A stretch of DNA of 64,000 bases from Chytridium lagenaria (taxonomy: Eukaryota; Chytridiomycota; Chytridiomycetes; Chytridiales; Chytridiaceae). Made by a program: the position numbers and the translations under genes. The notes under the pieces were generated by a model. It was not told where the DNA came from, did no database searches, and saw only the letters and a program-made list of their open reading frames with translations. The DNA is taken from contig JAHLKC010000041.1 in NCBI GenBank assembly GCA_025449115.1, positions 1 through 64,000 of the forward strand, written 5' to 3'. Positions 19,481 to 29,544 of the stretch are shown here, piece by piece (positions within the stretch are counted from its first letter, which is position 1; each line of letters starts with the position of its first letter).

Positions 19481-20748
19481 AAAATGACTTTGCACAACAG
19501 TTTGAGAGTGATCAGCATGTAACCCTCGCTTCTCTTGACACCTATGCTAATGTCCCTTCTTTGACCCTTCGAAATCACGGGAAATCCCGCTCTTCACGGG
19601 TTGCATCCAATGACGCCCCAATAGTCGCTGTTGAGTTCCTGGCTCTGGGGAAAGGCTTCGCCTGAGCTTCGAAAACTTCAACTGACCGACCCTGACTTTG
19701 GGCCTATTCGTCGCTTCTTGGAAAAAGGGAACAACCTTCCAATGATCAAGACCGCTCTGCGGTCCTCAAGAGTGCTCAGCACTCCGTCATGCGGGGTGGA
19801 TTACTTTACCGCGTTCTTCACGTTTCTGAATACCTTATGAAGCGATCGCCAGTGCGCCTTGCTCTTTGCGTCCCTCGCGGACTGAGAGAAGTTGCGTTTG
19901 ACCAAGTACATAATGATATGATGACCGGAGCTCACCTCGGCTCCCAAAAACTCCTGTCCACTACCCTTGAACGATACTGGTGGCTACTATTCATCGCGAT
20001 CTTGTCGCCTACGTACAAGGTTGCTCCACTTGCCAGAAATGTAAGGATTCCCTTAAGAAAGTCGGCGCTATTAAGCCGGTCCCCTTTGGTAACCAGCCTT
20101 GGGAACGCGTAGCCATTGATATCGTTGGTCCTCTTAAAGAGAGCAAACATGGTAATAAATACATTGTTGTCATCACGGATTACTTTACCCGATGGGCTGA
20201 CGCTTTCAGTGTTCCTGATATTACCTCGGATACTGTTGCTCGTACTATCGTCGAGCAGTGCTTTTGTCGATTTGGCATTCCCTTGGTCCTTCACTCTGAT
20301 CAAGGCCAGCCTTTCGTCAGTGAATTGTTAAAGAAGGTGAGCATCGTCCTCGGCCTCCGTCAATCTTCTCGTCGCCTTACTGGCCTCAAGCCAACGGCCT
20401 TGTCGAGCGCACCAACAAAACCCTCTGTCAGATGATAAGGGCTTACGTTAACCAAGATAGTCATGACGACTGGGATGAGATTCTACCATACGTTCTTTTC
20501 GCCTATCGCACCACAGTGCATCCCACTACCCGCGAAACCCCGTTCCTCCTGATGTTTGGTCGAGACCCCTTGACTCCTGCCGACCTCAGGTTCGGCATTT
20601 CCTCCGACGATGTCTTTGCTGAGACTTACCCTGATCCCCGTACTTGGGCGGGTCAGTTACCAAAATCCTATGATGACGTCCACGTCGCCTTGGCGATGGC
20701 ACCTCACACCCCTCTCGTGATCCTGATTTCCCCAGGATTGCTGTTATG
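19481..20748 (+). CDS. Integrase (zinc-binding and catalytic core) of the gypsy element
   Basis: Inserts the DNA copy into the host genome. The HHCC zinc domain is split over frames: FDQVHNDMMTGAHLGSQKLL (two His, about 19895-19950), then LERYWW, and CSTCQKC (Cys pair, about 20023-20045). The catalytic core has AIDIVGP (first Asp at 20118-20120), YIVVITDYFTRWADAF, VLHSDQGQPF (second Asp at 20298-20300) and, after a slip near 20375, YWPQANGLVERTNK (Glu at 20405-20407). WDEILPYVLFAYRTTVH and TPFLLMFGRDPLTP complete the core. The DDE triad is complete. At least three frame breaks are present (near 19800, 19980, 20375). The segment 19560-19790 before the zinc domain contains a short basic linker. 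Confidence 0.88.
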
Positions 20749-21300
20749 ACCTCTGGTGCTCGACACGTCGTGGTTCAGAGGCTTTCGAAGACTGTCCACG
20801 GTCTTAAAACCGCTGCTGATAGGGACGACTACCTATTAGCTGGTGACTTTCTTATTAAACATCATCTGGATATATTCTACGTCCTCCACACAACCCCACT
20901 AAACAGGAGACATCCCAAGTTCTTCTGGCGCACCCTCGGTGATAATAACCGCGTGCCAATGTATGCAATAACCTCTAAAGTTGTCCCTCTCCGCCGAGCA
21001 TGGTGGAGCCCACACCTTCGTCACAATTTTCCACAAGGGCATCATCACCTCTGACTTCCCGTTCCTCCCTTACGGTGGGCCCTCAGATGAATCTGCTATA
21101 CCACAACCAGACCCTCGTCTCTCCCACTTCCCCGTGTGATCCTAACCGTGATCAAACACTTGATCCCAACGTCCCTCAATCTATTTATTGTCTCCTCCTG
21201 ATCAAGGAGTCGTGAGGAGCCCCGCGTCACCACCTGTGGCTCCAGTCGCCCCTGGAAAAACTGAAGGCACAAAAACGGCCTCTTGATACGGTCGCGTAAA
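20749..21300 (+). CDS. Extra segment inside integrase, unknown
   Basis: Between the integrase core (ends near PDPRTWAGQL, 20635-20665) and the helical lead-in to GPY/F (DPPSYRDYVNQLTSRLALA, from about 21340) lie about 600 bases that are not part of normal gypsy integrases. A frame at 20746-21054 reads HVVVQRLSKTVHGLKTAADR and IKHHLDIFYVLHTTPLNRRH. A second, Pro/Ser-rich stretch follows in other frames (21000-21215). No family recognised. It may be an inserted accessory ORF or a lineage-specific linker. Confidence 0.45.
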
Positions 21301-22236
21301 GTGTTGAACTCTTCCATGACTTTTGTATTGCAGGATGATCCGCCTAGTTATCGCGACTATGTCAATCAGCTCACTTCCAGGCTTGCTCTTGCCAAGAGTA
21401 TACTCCTTCGAGAGTCTATGAAGCGGCGCGAAAGTGCCTCTGAGAAAACAAATAAGTCTCGACATCGTTTCGAAATTGGTGACCTTGTTTGGTTATCCGT
21501 ACCTCTACGCACTGAAGCGGCAACCAAAGATAAAGAATCTACGATAAAGAAGTTTCAATTTCGGTGGGCTGGTCCCATGCGTGTTATTGGTCATTCCCCA
21601 GATAACTTTAGGTTCAACCTCGTTGAGACCCTGCCTGATGGAAGGCTTCTGGCTAGAACCGCTAACTCTGCGAGGATGCGTCCTTACCATCCCTCTCCCC
21701 CAATAGACTCGGCAAACACTGCCGCCAACCGTGTTCTCACAGATGACTTTGAGGCCGAGATTGAGGCCTGGAAGAGCCTCCGCATTGTTCAACGGCGCCC
21801 CAAAACTAAGGTTGCTGTGGGCGTTAATCGTGAATTATTCCGACGCTTTGATGCTGACGTGCTTGAAGCTGACATCGACGACCCTGAGTTCTATGTCGAG
21901 AAAATTGATAACCATACTTTCCATAAAGAAAGGATGTCTTATGAGTACCATATTAAGTGGCTCGGCCAAGGTACTTCTCATAACCTCTGGCTTGAGGAGG
22001 TTGAAATCCCAGCATTATTGGTTCAAGATTATTGGAACCAGATGGCTACTAAAGACCCTCATGAGTACCGTGATCGTCTACGCTTCACATCTAAAAAGGG
22101 CATCCCTAAGCGAACCAAAACCATTCCTGGATATACTGTTGCCGCTGATAACGATGGATATGAAAGTGACCACGGTGAAAATCGGTCCATGACTTACCGC
22201 CACCAGTTGTTACCACTCCGGCAGATGTTCCTCTAG
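21283..22236 (+). CDS. Integrase C-terminus with GPY/F module and chromodomain
   Basis: One intact frame. A helix (residues about 20-55) and FEIGDLVWLSVPL lead to the GPY/F module FQFRWAGPMRVIGH...ARMRPYHP (21553-21690), which binds DNA near the integrase core. After an acidic linker comes a chromodomain at residues about 202-252 (21886-22038): FYVEKIDNH, EYHIKWLGQ, NLWLEEVEI and LVQDYWNQ. These keep the aromatic-cage positions (Tyr/Phe, Trp, Trp) that read methylated histone H3. Chromodomains steer chromovirus integration into heterochromatin. A basic tail (SKKGIPKRTKT) follows. The stop at 22234 is about 60 bases before the 3' LTR. Confidence 0.88.
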   Translation: MIRSRKVLNSSMTFVLQDDPPSYRDYVNQLTSRLALAKSILLRESMKRRESASEKTNKSRHRFEIGDLVWLSVPLRTEAATKDKESTIKKFQFRWAGPMRVIGHSPDNFRFNLVETLPDGRLLARTANSARMRPYHPSPPIDSANTAANRVLTDDFEAEIEAWKSLRIVQRRPKTKVAVGVNRELFRRFDADVLEADIDDPEFYVEKIDNHTFHKERMSYEYHIKWLGQGTSHNLWLEEVEIPALLVQDYWNQMATKDPHEYRDRLRFTSKKGIPKRTKTIPGYTVAADNDGYESDHGENRSMTYRHQLLPLRQMFL

Positions 22237-22298
22237 CCTTGGAAGATTTCATGGACAATGATTCCGAAAATATATCCTCCCCTTGAAAAATAGGCCAA

Positions 22299-23350
22299 TG
22301 TGAGATTTTGCACTTCTTGGTGCATCTCACTAAGTTCACGTTACTTAGTAAAGTGAATACTTAGACGCGTTTACGCGTTTACCCCTCGTAAGTCCTCTTC
22401 TTTTCCCTTTAGTGGTTTTCTACTTTTTCCCACGCGTTGTTTATAAGGGTTTTTGTCGAAGAGGGAAGGCACTCGTGCCTTGGTTGTGTTTTGTTCTTGT
22501 TTGTTTGTTATTTATTTTGGTTTGTCTCCAGTATAAAATGGAGACATTTTGTGTTTTGAATAAATTTGATAATTCTTTCCTCTTGATTTTGGCCCAGTTC
22601 CTAGCCTTTCTCCAGTTGGAGCCAACTCCCTGTCCTTGGGGTTGGCTCGGATTATCCCCATCTCTTATCATTGACGATCTGCCCTAGCCTCTGTAGTGAC
22701 CGCCGGACTGAGCCTCTCGCAGCCCCACTTACGGGTCGGAGACCCGAGGACGCGACGCCTTGGGAGCCGGATCTACCCCACTATTGCAGTCTGGGTCCCG
22801 GGAACCCCTCCCCCTTGGTAAGTCAACTCCCGAGCCCCGATTATCACGTCGCTGGCCACAGTGTGGGCGGGCCAGTCGTCACTCCCTTTCCCAACTCCCT
22901 ATGATTCCGACTTTTGCTGAGGTAGCGAGGGCGAGACAGCCTCCCGTCGGATGAGGCTTAGTAGGATCGGTGCACACGCCAACGGTGAAAAGGTCGCGTA
23001 CGCAGGGCCGGACTATTGTGATCGTCACCGACGTCTCTCGCCTGGAGCGTTGTGGATGCAGGACATTAGGTAAGTGTTGTGATTGTTTATTGACGTTAGT
23101 CTATTCAAAATACAGGTTATTCCCCTCTTTATTACGATGGTGCGAAGGAAAAACGATACGCTCCGGTTGGTCCGTTCTAACTGCCGTCTGGTGCCAAGAG
23201 TACCTCTTGAGCCAGGTAGCGAGCAGAGGACTTCAATGAACACTGATTAAAGAATGTAAGTTAGTATTTGAACTCCTTAAGACCTCCCTCGGGTCTACTA
23301 TCATTCGAAGATGGTAGGTGAACCTTAGACAAGAGGGAGAGAAAGTCACA
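22299..23350 (+). repeat. 3' LTR of the gypsy element
   Basis: Pairs with 7915-8967, starting TGTGAGATTTTGCACTTCT and ending GAAAGTCACA. TATA box at 22532-22538 and stem-loop 1 at 22619-22648 are conserved. From about 23097 to 23330 it differs strongly from the 5' LTR, then the final about 70 bases are again similar. The purine stretch just upstream (ttgaaaaatagg, 22283-22294) is the only candidate polypurine tract and is weak. Confidence 0.93.
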
Positions 23351-23746
23351 ATAATATACGACAAAACAAACAAGAAACGAGAAAAATTTTAACAATTAAC
23401 ACATAAACCCCTATATACATAGGTACTTCTGCTTGTTCCTAACGCGTCTATACAGCTTTAAACAATCATGCATTAGTAACTTCAGTCGTAATCTGACAAC
23501 AAAGAGATATCATAAAAGAAAGCACGTGCTCTTGGAAATAGAAGTGATGCCTACGCTAAGATAGTCACTTATAGTCATCATATCTTTTATTTATAGTAAA
23601 ATATATCACGTGAATTATAAGAAAAGCTTCCATATTTCACATCAGTCCTTGTACCTTAGTTACAGTCTGTCCCAAAGCACCTCTTGCTGCCTCCTCTCAG
23701 GACGCTCCACCATGTCAGAGCCATGATGAATCATTTTGATCCAGCA
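23351..23746. other. AT-rich gap, nothing recognised
   Basis: About 400 bases between the 3' LTR and the next element remnant. No ORF, RNA gene or copy of the left flank of the gypsy element was recognised. It therefore offers no target-site duplication. Confidence 0.5.
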
Positions 23747-25640
23747 TGAATCCCCGCAAGAAAGAGCCAGGCAGCAATCAATACATTATTGATGCCATCC
23801 TCTCCCTCATGGAACGCCTAAAGGCCCTGGACGTTGATGTTATTGTCAACAAGAACAAGCTTAAAAGCAACACGACTTACTGTAACAAATCTCACATCCT
23901 TCACCAGTCTTGTCAATGATTGTCGCAAACTTCTCTACAAAACAAAGAGCGGGGTTAGGGAGATGCTTGTTGACGCTACCTCTGACATTGAGAAACTCCT
24001 GCAGACCCCCAGCCCACTGTTTGCCTGTTGGCAGATGGGGATGCGTACAATGACACTTCCTTTGTTTTTGGCCCGTGTCCTTACAGAAAGTCAGTTGAAG
24101 AGGCTCGTGCTATGTAACTTCCTTGCGCTGATCCTCCCCACCTCTACCACCTCTGCCTTACTCCCATCCTTTAAGGTTTCTGGCACTGCGGTTCTCCTAC
24201 CACCCAACCACCCTCTCCTACGTTGAGGTGAAGGGTCTGTCATTGATGTTGATGGCGATTCTCACACCGACACCATCACCGCATCCGTCGGATCCATCAG
24301 TGATGATGAGGATCATCCTGACCCTTGCCAGGTAGCTCTTTCTGTCTCCTCTGTTCGACGGAAGGCCCCTTGTTATGATTTGTCTTGTCCAAGAGTCCAT
24401 GGGTTAGATGATGCCAGGCACAAGAAGTTGGATGTTGATGGGATTACCTAAAGACTTACCCTTCTTCAATACCGCCAACCTCATCCTGGATCGTTGTCCT
24501 CAGCTTGCAGGTTCCTCTCCTTCACTAAGGAGACTAATGCAATTGCAGCTAACGTAAGGGGTTCAGTTCAGGTTAATCAAACCTCAACTGATTCACTTAC
24601 CACCTCTCCTGCAACTGATGTTGTTCTTTTTGTGCTCATGCGATGCAATATCCATTATAGTAGTTGGTGATCCCTTGTTGATTTCCTTCGCGGATCTTCA
24701 AGTTTTCACTCTCTTATCTAAAAAAGATGCAAAACTATTCTCTCTTTACACCGGAAAACCCATCCGACCCCTTCTTTTTTAAGGCTTCACTTACAACGAA
24801 TATCCATTGAGGACGACCTGCCATTCACGAAACTTGGGGGTTCCTTTTCTTCACCACTAGCTTTGTAAGTACGCCTTTTTCTTCCTCATCTTTTGTTGTG
24901 ACGTTGCAGCTTGTTGACGAGATTACGGCCAACAGGAGCGTCCTCTTTCACCCTCGTCTCTTCCACCTTCCAGACCTTACCTTTGGTGCAATCACCTACC
25001 GGAGATCTCGCCGTCAGAGAGCATCACTTGACTACCTTGCCTCTCACCGCAATTGCCTGTTCACCCCGGGCAGATCTCTTTAGATTCCTTGGACCTGGAC
25101 CTGTTTCACAGCTCCTCGTCACTAGGAACCACCATTTCATCTCAAGCTTACTTTAAATCCTCATTACGATGATCCCAGCTCCAGTTGGCGCTCAAGCTTC
25201 TTCTGCTCCAGCACAATCTCCATGCGTTTATACGCCTGGATCATTGACAGTTTCATATGTCCCACAGTTTACTGCTGCTCTAGTTTTACAACAGCAGCTC
25301 TTCTCTCCCTCTCTACCGGCTTTCTCGCCGGTTACAGGTATGAGTTTACTTTCTGTTGGAGTTCCTCATCCAACTAATAACCCGTCTTGTCTTCTTCATC
25401 AGATTATATCCTCTGATGACAACAATTATCTTCCTAGCAACACTGACAAGGCTTTTGATGACTGAGTCTGAAGTTTCCCTCTCTTGTCACCATCAATCAT
25501 ACACATTGGACCGGATCTTCTCCTCTGCCTCTGCTCCTTCCATTTTTTCTTGGATCCAGTCAGGTCCCACTCCTGCTGCATCCAGTGAGTTAGTTGATGC
25601 TCCTTGCGCTATTCCAGTCACAACTGCTGAGACTTAATCT
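23747..25640 (+). pseudogene. Degenerate 5' ORF region of a second retroelement (tentative)
   Basis: A chain of short broken frames with the same codon bias as the gypsy element lies directly upstream of a recognisable gag remnant. The first is an ATG frame at 23747 with IDAILSLMERLKALDVDV. Others are LLYKTKSGVREMLVDATSDI (about 23930) and a Ser/Pro-rich part (25150-25640) with PSLPAFSPVTGMS-like sequence. By position it corresponds to ORF A, ORF B and the disordered Gag start of the element at 7.9-23.4 kb. Direct similarity is weak by eye, so the assignment rests mainly on order. Confidence 0.4.
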
Positions 25641-25682
25641 CGTGAAGTTCAATTTTCACACACAGATAACAAAGGTCCGACT

Positions 25683-26130
25683 TTGACAAATCCACCTTTA
25701 CCTATACCTCCCATCTTCACCATGTCTGGTGCCAGTGGTTCTACTTCTTTTTCCAGGTCCTCATCCACTGCCTCTTTGGCTGTATCTGTTAAGAGAAAAG
25801 ATGGCATGAATGCCAAAAGTGCAAAGGATGATATGGCTACTGTGGTTCTTGACTCCCCAAAGCCTGCGTCCATCTGTTGTTTTATAAGAAAGATTGAGAT
25901 TATTCTCTCCCAATACGTTGCTGCTCCTACTGCGCCAGATCTTGCTTGTCCTTTTCATGATCTGGAGAATCCTGTCATAAACTTACGACCTGCTGTCAAC
26001 CATTGAGTCAACTTATAAAGATCCTTACCGTAACTTTGCTCCTAATACGGACAAGTTGGATCTTGTTACAAAAGTTGAGCAATTTCAATGGGACACCTCT
26101 CGCAAGTCCTCCCACATCATTTTTTCTTTT
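25683..26130 (+). pseudogene. Gag remnant of a second gypsy-type element
   Basis: Reads FTMSGASGSTSFSRSSSTAS, KDGMNAKSAKDD, FIRKIEIILSQYVAAP and, after a break, LVTKVEQFQWDTSRK. The intact Gag at 12.4-12.85 kb has FIMSGPYNAASPTGSAIS, LDGMNAKRAQDR, FLDELEDILSQHVADP and LRSRVRTFQWDPSTT in the same order. Identity is partial, so this is a different family or an old copy. Nothing recognisable of its pol remains downstream. Confidence 0.75.
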
Positions 26131-26695
26131 AAATCTTGTATTGTTTCTAACTTCTTTCTTTCCGGATGGATCTACACCCGTTATACTGGATCATCCACAC
26201 TCATTCATTCACTCACTCACTGATATATTCGACCCTATCCCATCCCAACTTTCATTTATCATTCTTCTTCCATCGTTTTTCACGCTTTTATTTTATTTTG
26301 TAATATTGATTGTGGTCACGTGATCTTCTCATGATGTATTTTCTTTTTGTGGTACATATCATATGTGGGTAATAGTAAAGATCTGATGGTTAGTGCAAAC
26401 ATCAAGGCTCAGAAGGAACAATTTGTCTCTGGCTGTCGGGGACCACTGTCGCAGACAACCTCCTGGTGCTCTCAGTCTGTTTGGTTGGTGCAAGTTTCTT
26501 TCTCCTTCCTTGCTGGCTCTCATCCCTCTCGAAGCACATCGTGCATGGGAGAATAGCGAGTATTCAAATGCAACACCATCCATCAAACCCATATCGGCTG
26601 TTAACTCATTTTATCAATAAAAGTCATCATACTGTCTTTGGAAGTCGGTGTCGCGCTTTTTAACGCCCAAGCAGGATTCCTTGTTCAATTTTATT
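26131..26695. other. Gap before PIGW, no gene recognised
   Basis: Contains a short ttcattcactcactcactg simple repeat (about 26200-26222) and weak ORFs without motifs (26347-26660). The last part must include the promoter of the PIGW-like gene. No core element stands out. Confidence 0.4.
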
Positions 26696-28104
26696 ATGGA
26701 ATGGCTGTTGCTCATAGGACCAACACTCCTCGCCGTCACATTGTCCGAATTGAATACCGTCGTTGCAATAAGTTTCTTCAGTTTATCGTTCCTCCTATAC
26801 CTGCTGTCATTTCCTCCATCCAAGAAGAAAGCGAGGCAGGGACCTCGCGAGATGGAAATACCTTGATTCCGTTCTCATCGTTCGTGGTCGCTTTTAGAGC
26901 TGTTCTGCAGATTTTGACGATATTGTGCATATTGGCTGTGGATTTCAAAGTCTTCCCGCGCAAGTTTGCAAAAACAGAAACTTACGGAACGTCATTGGTA
27001 AACTCGGCGAGTGTTCTGCCGCTTACAATCTTAGATGGATTTGGGAGTGGGTGGATTTATCTTTTCGGGAGGTTTTGTTTTCGGACCAAAGATTGAGAAG
27101 AACCAGGGCTTTCTGTACTCGTTCAAGAGTGCTTTCCCCTTAATGCTGCTTGGGTCGGCGAGAACCTTTTTGACAAAAGCATCAAATTATCAGGTTCGTC
27201 CACCTTCCCAAGTTGATCTCTTTTTTTTTTTAACTTACTCCGTGATTAGGAACATGTTTCGGAATACGGTGTTCACTGGAACTTTTTTTTCACCTTAGGA
27301 CTCTTGCCAATATTTACGAGTTTAATGTTCAAGTTCTTCAAGAAAGATGCCCTGATTCCTGTTTCCGCCATTGTTCTGCTGATGTATGAAGTTCTCCTCC
27401 AAAGAGGGCTCGGTGATTACATAATATCTGCCCCACGAACGGATTTGTTTTCCATGAATAGAGAAGGAATCTGCAGTATGCTAGGTGCACGCTTCGATAC
27501 AGCAATTTATATTGATAATCATAGGGTATTGGGCCATATTTCTCTTCTCGGCCGGTGTCGGAGCAATTATTATTCCTATGGCTTCGAGTGCAAAATCCGG
27601 CGAGAAAAAAAGAGCGACGACTTTTTTATGCCTTAACTTTGGCGTCATCTTTGGGTTATTCCTAATACTGCGTTTGGTTTTGGACTTCCAGGTTTCAAGA
27701 AGAATGGTGACACTCTTTTTCTCTCTTTTTTGTTCTGACCGTTGTTTTCTTCATTTTTCAGGCAAACTCCACCTACTGCCTTTGGGTGGCATTTTCTTGT
27801 TTGTTTTTCATTTCTGGGGCGTCTATCGTAGACCAAATATTCTCTGATGTGAATGTCTCAGCACCGACAATATTTGCTAGCGTCAATTACAATCCTTTAC
27901 CGTTATTTTTGTTTGTAAGTATGTAAACGCAAGCAAAGTTAACCTGGAAAGGCAAATGTGGTAACGGGTTTGGTGAACATATCGATAAATACTTTGGAAG
28001 TTTCCAGTATCGTCGCGTTCACGATTTTATCATGTTATTCGATTACCGTTCTCGGATTGGCTTCTTATATGAGAGTAAAGAAATGGAGACTCAAGATAAC
28101 TTAA
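26696..28104 (+). CDS. GWT1: GPI-anchor inositol acyltransferase (PIGW / GWT1)
   Basis: Acylates the inositol of glucosaminyl-phosphatidylinositol in the ER, an early step of GPI-anchor synthesis. It is a multi-pass membrane protein. Family blocks appear in order: ILAVDFKVFPRKFAKTETYG, then MDLGVGGFIFSGG, LLGSARTFLTKASNYQ, EHVSEYGVHWNFFFTLG, GLGDYI, NREGICSMLG, VSRRM, and a C-terminal NVVTGLVNISINTLEVSS that fits the conserved end of human PIGW. I read five introns of 37-56 nt: 26997-27033, 27194-27249, 27485-27524, 27717-27761 and 27915-27951. ATG 26696 opens a hydrophobic segment. The frame slips once at about 26865 without a splice site, probably a one-base assembly error. The gene is convergent with the next one, 26 bases from its stop. 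Confidence 0.92.
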
Positions 28105-28130
28105 AATATCATAGGACTTCTACCCTTAGT

Positions 28131-29404
28131 CTATTTTTTTTTATGTACTTTCAACGCTGCCTTTGTGGTTTTTGGGACAGGCTTCGGGGACTCCACAATC
28201 TTTGAAATTTTCTCGATCTTCCCCTTCTTAGCAGACACTCTGCTTGCCGATACGCCGTTCTTCTTCTCAATGGCTGTCTTGATTTCCTTTTCCGCTCCCT
28301 CTTCTTTAGCTGGGACTGCGATAAAGTCCTTCTGTGACTTGCCTTTACGGCTAGACGAACCTGTTGATGAGGAAAGCGGCGAGACAACGACCGGCACGGC
28401 CTGCGCAACGATTTTGGTTACTTCCTTCGCAGCAACTTTCTCCGAGAGACAGTCGAAAATAGGAAGGGTTGGTGAATGGTCCGATTTCAAGGCGATGGAT
28501 TGGACGTTGCTCCAGCTCTCAGGAAGTTTAGAGACAATCTGCTCTACGGAGTGCATAATGTTTGCAATAACCTCGTCGGAAGTTTGAAAGTTTTTGCCGA
28601 CCTTGACAGAGCTAAGAAACTCGATTACAATAACACGATGGATGAACTCTTACTTGCAAACCCCTGCGCTCGGGTAGAAGAATGTGGATCCAAGCGCAGA
28701 TTCAATTTCCCTCTTAAACCTCTTTGAACGCACGTCCACAGTTGCTGGTTGCCTAAAATCTGTCAGTTAAGGTCCAATTACAGAGACACTAAAGAAGAAA
28801 AGAGGAATTTTGAATGCTTACTTCTTTTTAGTAAAAAACACCTTGCCAAGCAAAGGAGGCAGGAGCGTAACAATCCGCTCGTCTGGAAAAGGTCGTAGCT
28901 TGCACAAAGCTTTCTCTTAGCCTCATACTGCGTGTACTTTCGCCTTCAACTTCGATAATCCAATAACCTGACCAACTTAGTTCAATCAAGGAACAAGATG
29001 TCGTCACCTTTGAAATCGATACACCAGTTTCGCAACCAAGTTTTTGTATTCTCTTTGAGGGTCCTTTGTAAAGAGACACACTTCCGAGTCCTTGTTGATT
29101 AAGAATGCAAAAGCGGTCTGAACAATAACCATTAGACCACGAACAAGTGGGTAAACCATTCTCAAAAAACGCACATTCTGTAAGGCTTGACTTTTACTCA
29201 ATCTGGCATCAGCTTTGTTGTAATTATCCAAAAGCCGTACGAACTGGGATCCGCAGACGATGACTTTGCGGCATTGTTGGTTTCTTCAAAGCTGACAAGT
29301 GAACGAACAGCCTGGGCAACCTTTAACGTGAAGAGGCGAGCATCCGTTAGTAAGAGTCAGACTGTCAACACAATAGCGCTTACTTGATCCTGGTCGATAC
29401 TCAT
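28131..29404 (-). CDS. Ribosomal-L1-domain nucleolar protein (RSL1D1 / CIC1 / UTP30 type)
   Basis: Nucleolar ribosome-biogenesis protein with an L1 fold. Start MSIDQDQ (codon at 29402-29404), then an intron of about 62 nt with a TACTAAC branch site, then VAQAVRSLVSFEETN and FWIITTKLMP. The L1 core shows FLINKDSEVCLFTKDPQREY (about 29040-29100), YEAKRKLCASYDLF (about 28900) and LLGKVFF (about 28850), as in RSL1D1 (TKDP...YDLF...LGKxFF). WSNVQSIALKSDHSPTLPIF (about 28440-28520) corresponds to the end of the L1 domain. The tail is Lys-rich and disordered (SRKGKSQKD, KKGKIEK, KVHKKK), as in nucleolar members. Several introns interrupt the middle. The paralogue identity (CIC1 or UTP30) cannot be decided by eye. 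Confidence 0.75.
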
Positions 29405-29544
29405 CCTGTGAGGTATTCCTGTGGGCAGTTCTAATGAAAGCTTCGCAGAGAAATGTCAAATAGAATGAGTCTGGTTTTTTTTAGAGTCGTCTTTTTTTTT
29501 TTTTTTTTTTGGTAACTTGTCCGAGTGTTTGTCAGAAAGCAAGA

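Larger units (their letters stand above)
7915..23350 (+). mobile_element. Ty3/gypsy chromovirus LTR retrotransposon carrying an AP-endonuclease domain
   Basis: A 15.4-kb element bounded by two LTRs of about 1.05 kb (7915-8967 and 22299-23350), each starting TGTGA and ending TCACA. Internal order is a 1.1-kb leader, ORF A (10.1-11.4 kb), ORF B (11.5-11.9), gag (12.0-13.7), aspartic protease (14.7-15.0), RT and RNase H (16.2-17.5), an unrecognised spacer, an ExoIII/APE1-like endonuclease (18.7-19.5), integrase (19.8-20.6), GPY/F (21.55-21.69) and chromodomain (21.9-22.04). RT-RH-IN order with a C-terminal chromodomain places it in Ty3/gypsy chromoviruses. It is about three times longer than usual. 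No matching target-site duplication was found (left flank ctgtg, right flank ataat). Many frame breaks make it non-autonomous as written, unless some are assembly errors. Confidence 0.93.

Noticed and set aside
28165..28587. 140-codon plus-strand ORF
   Set aside because: Antisense of the Lys-rich end of the ribosomal-L1-domain gene.
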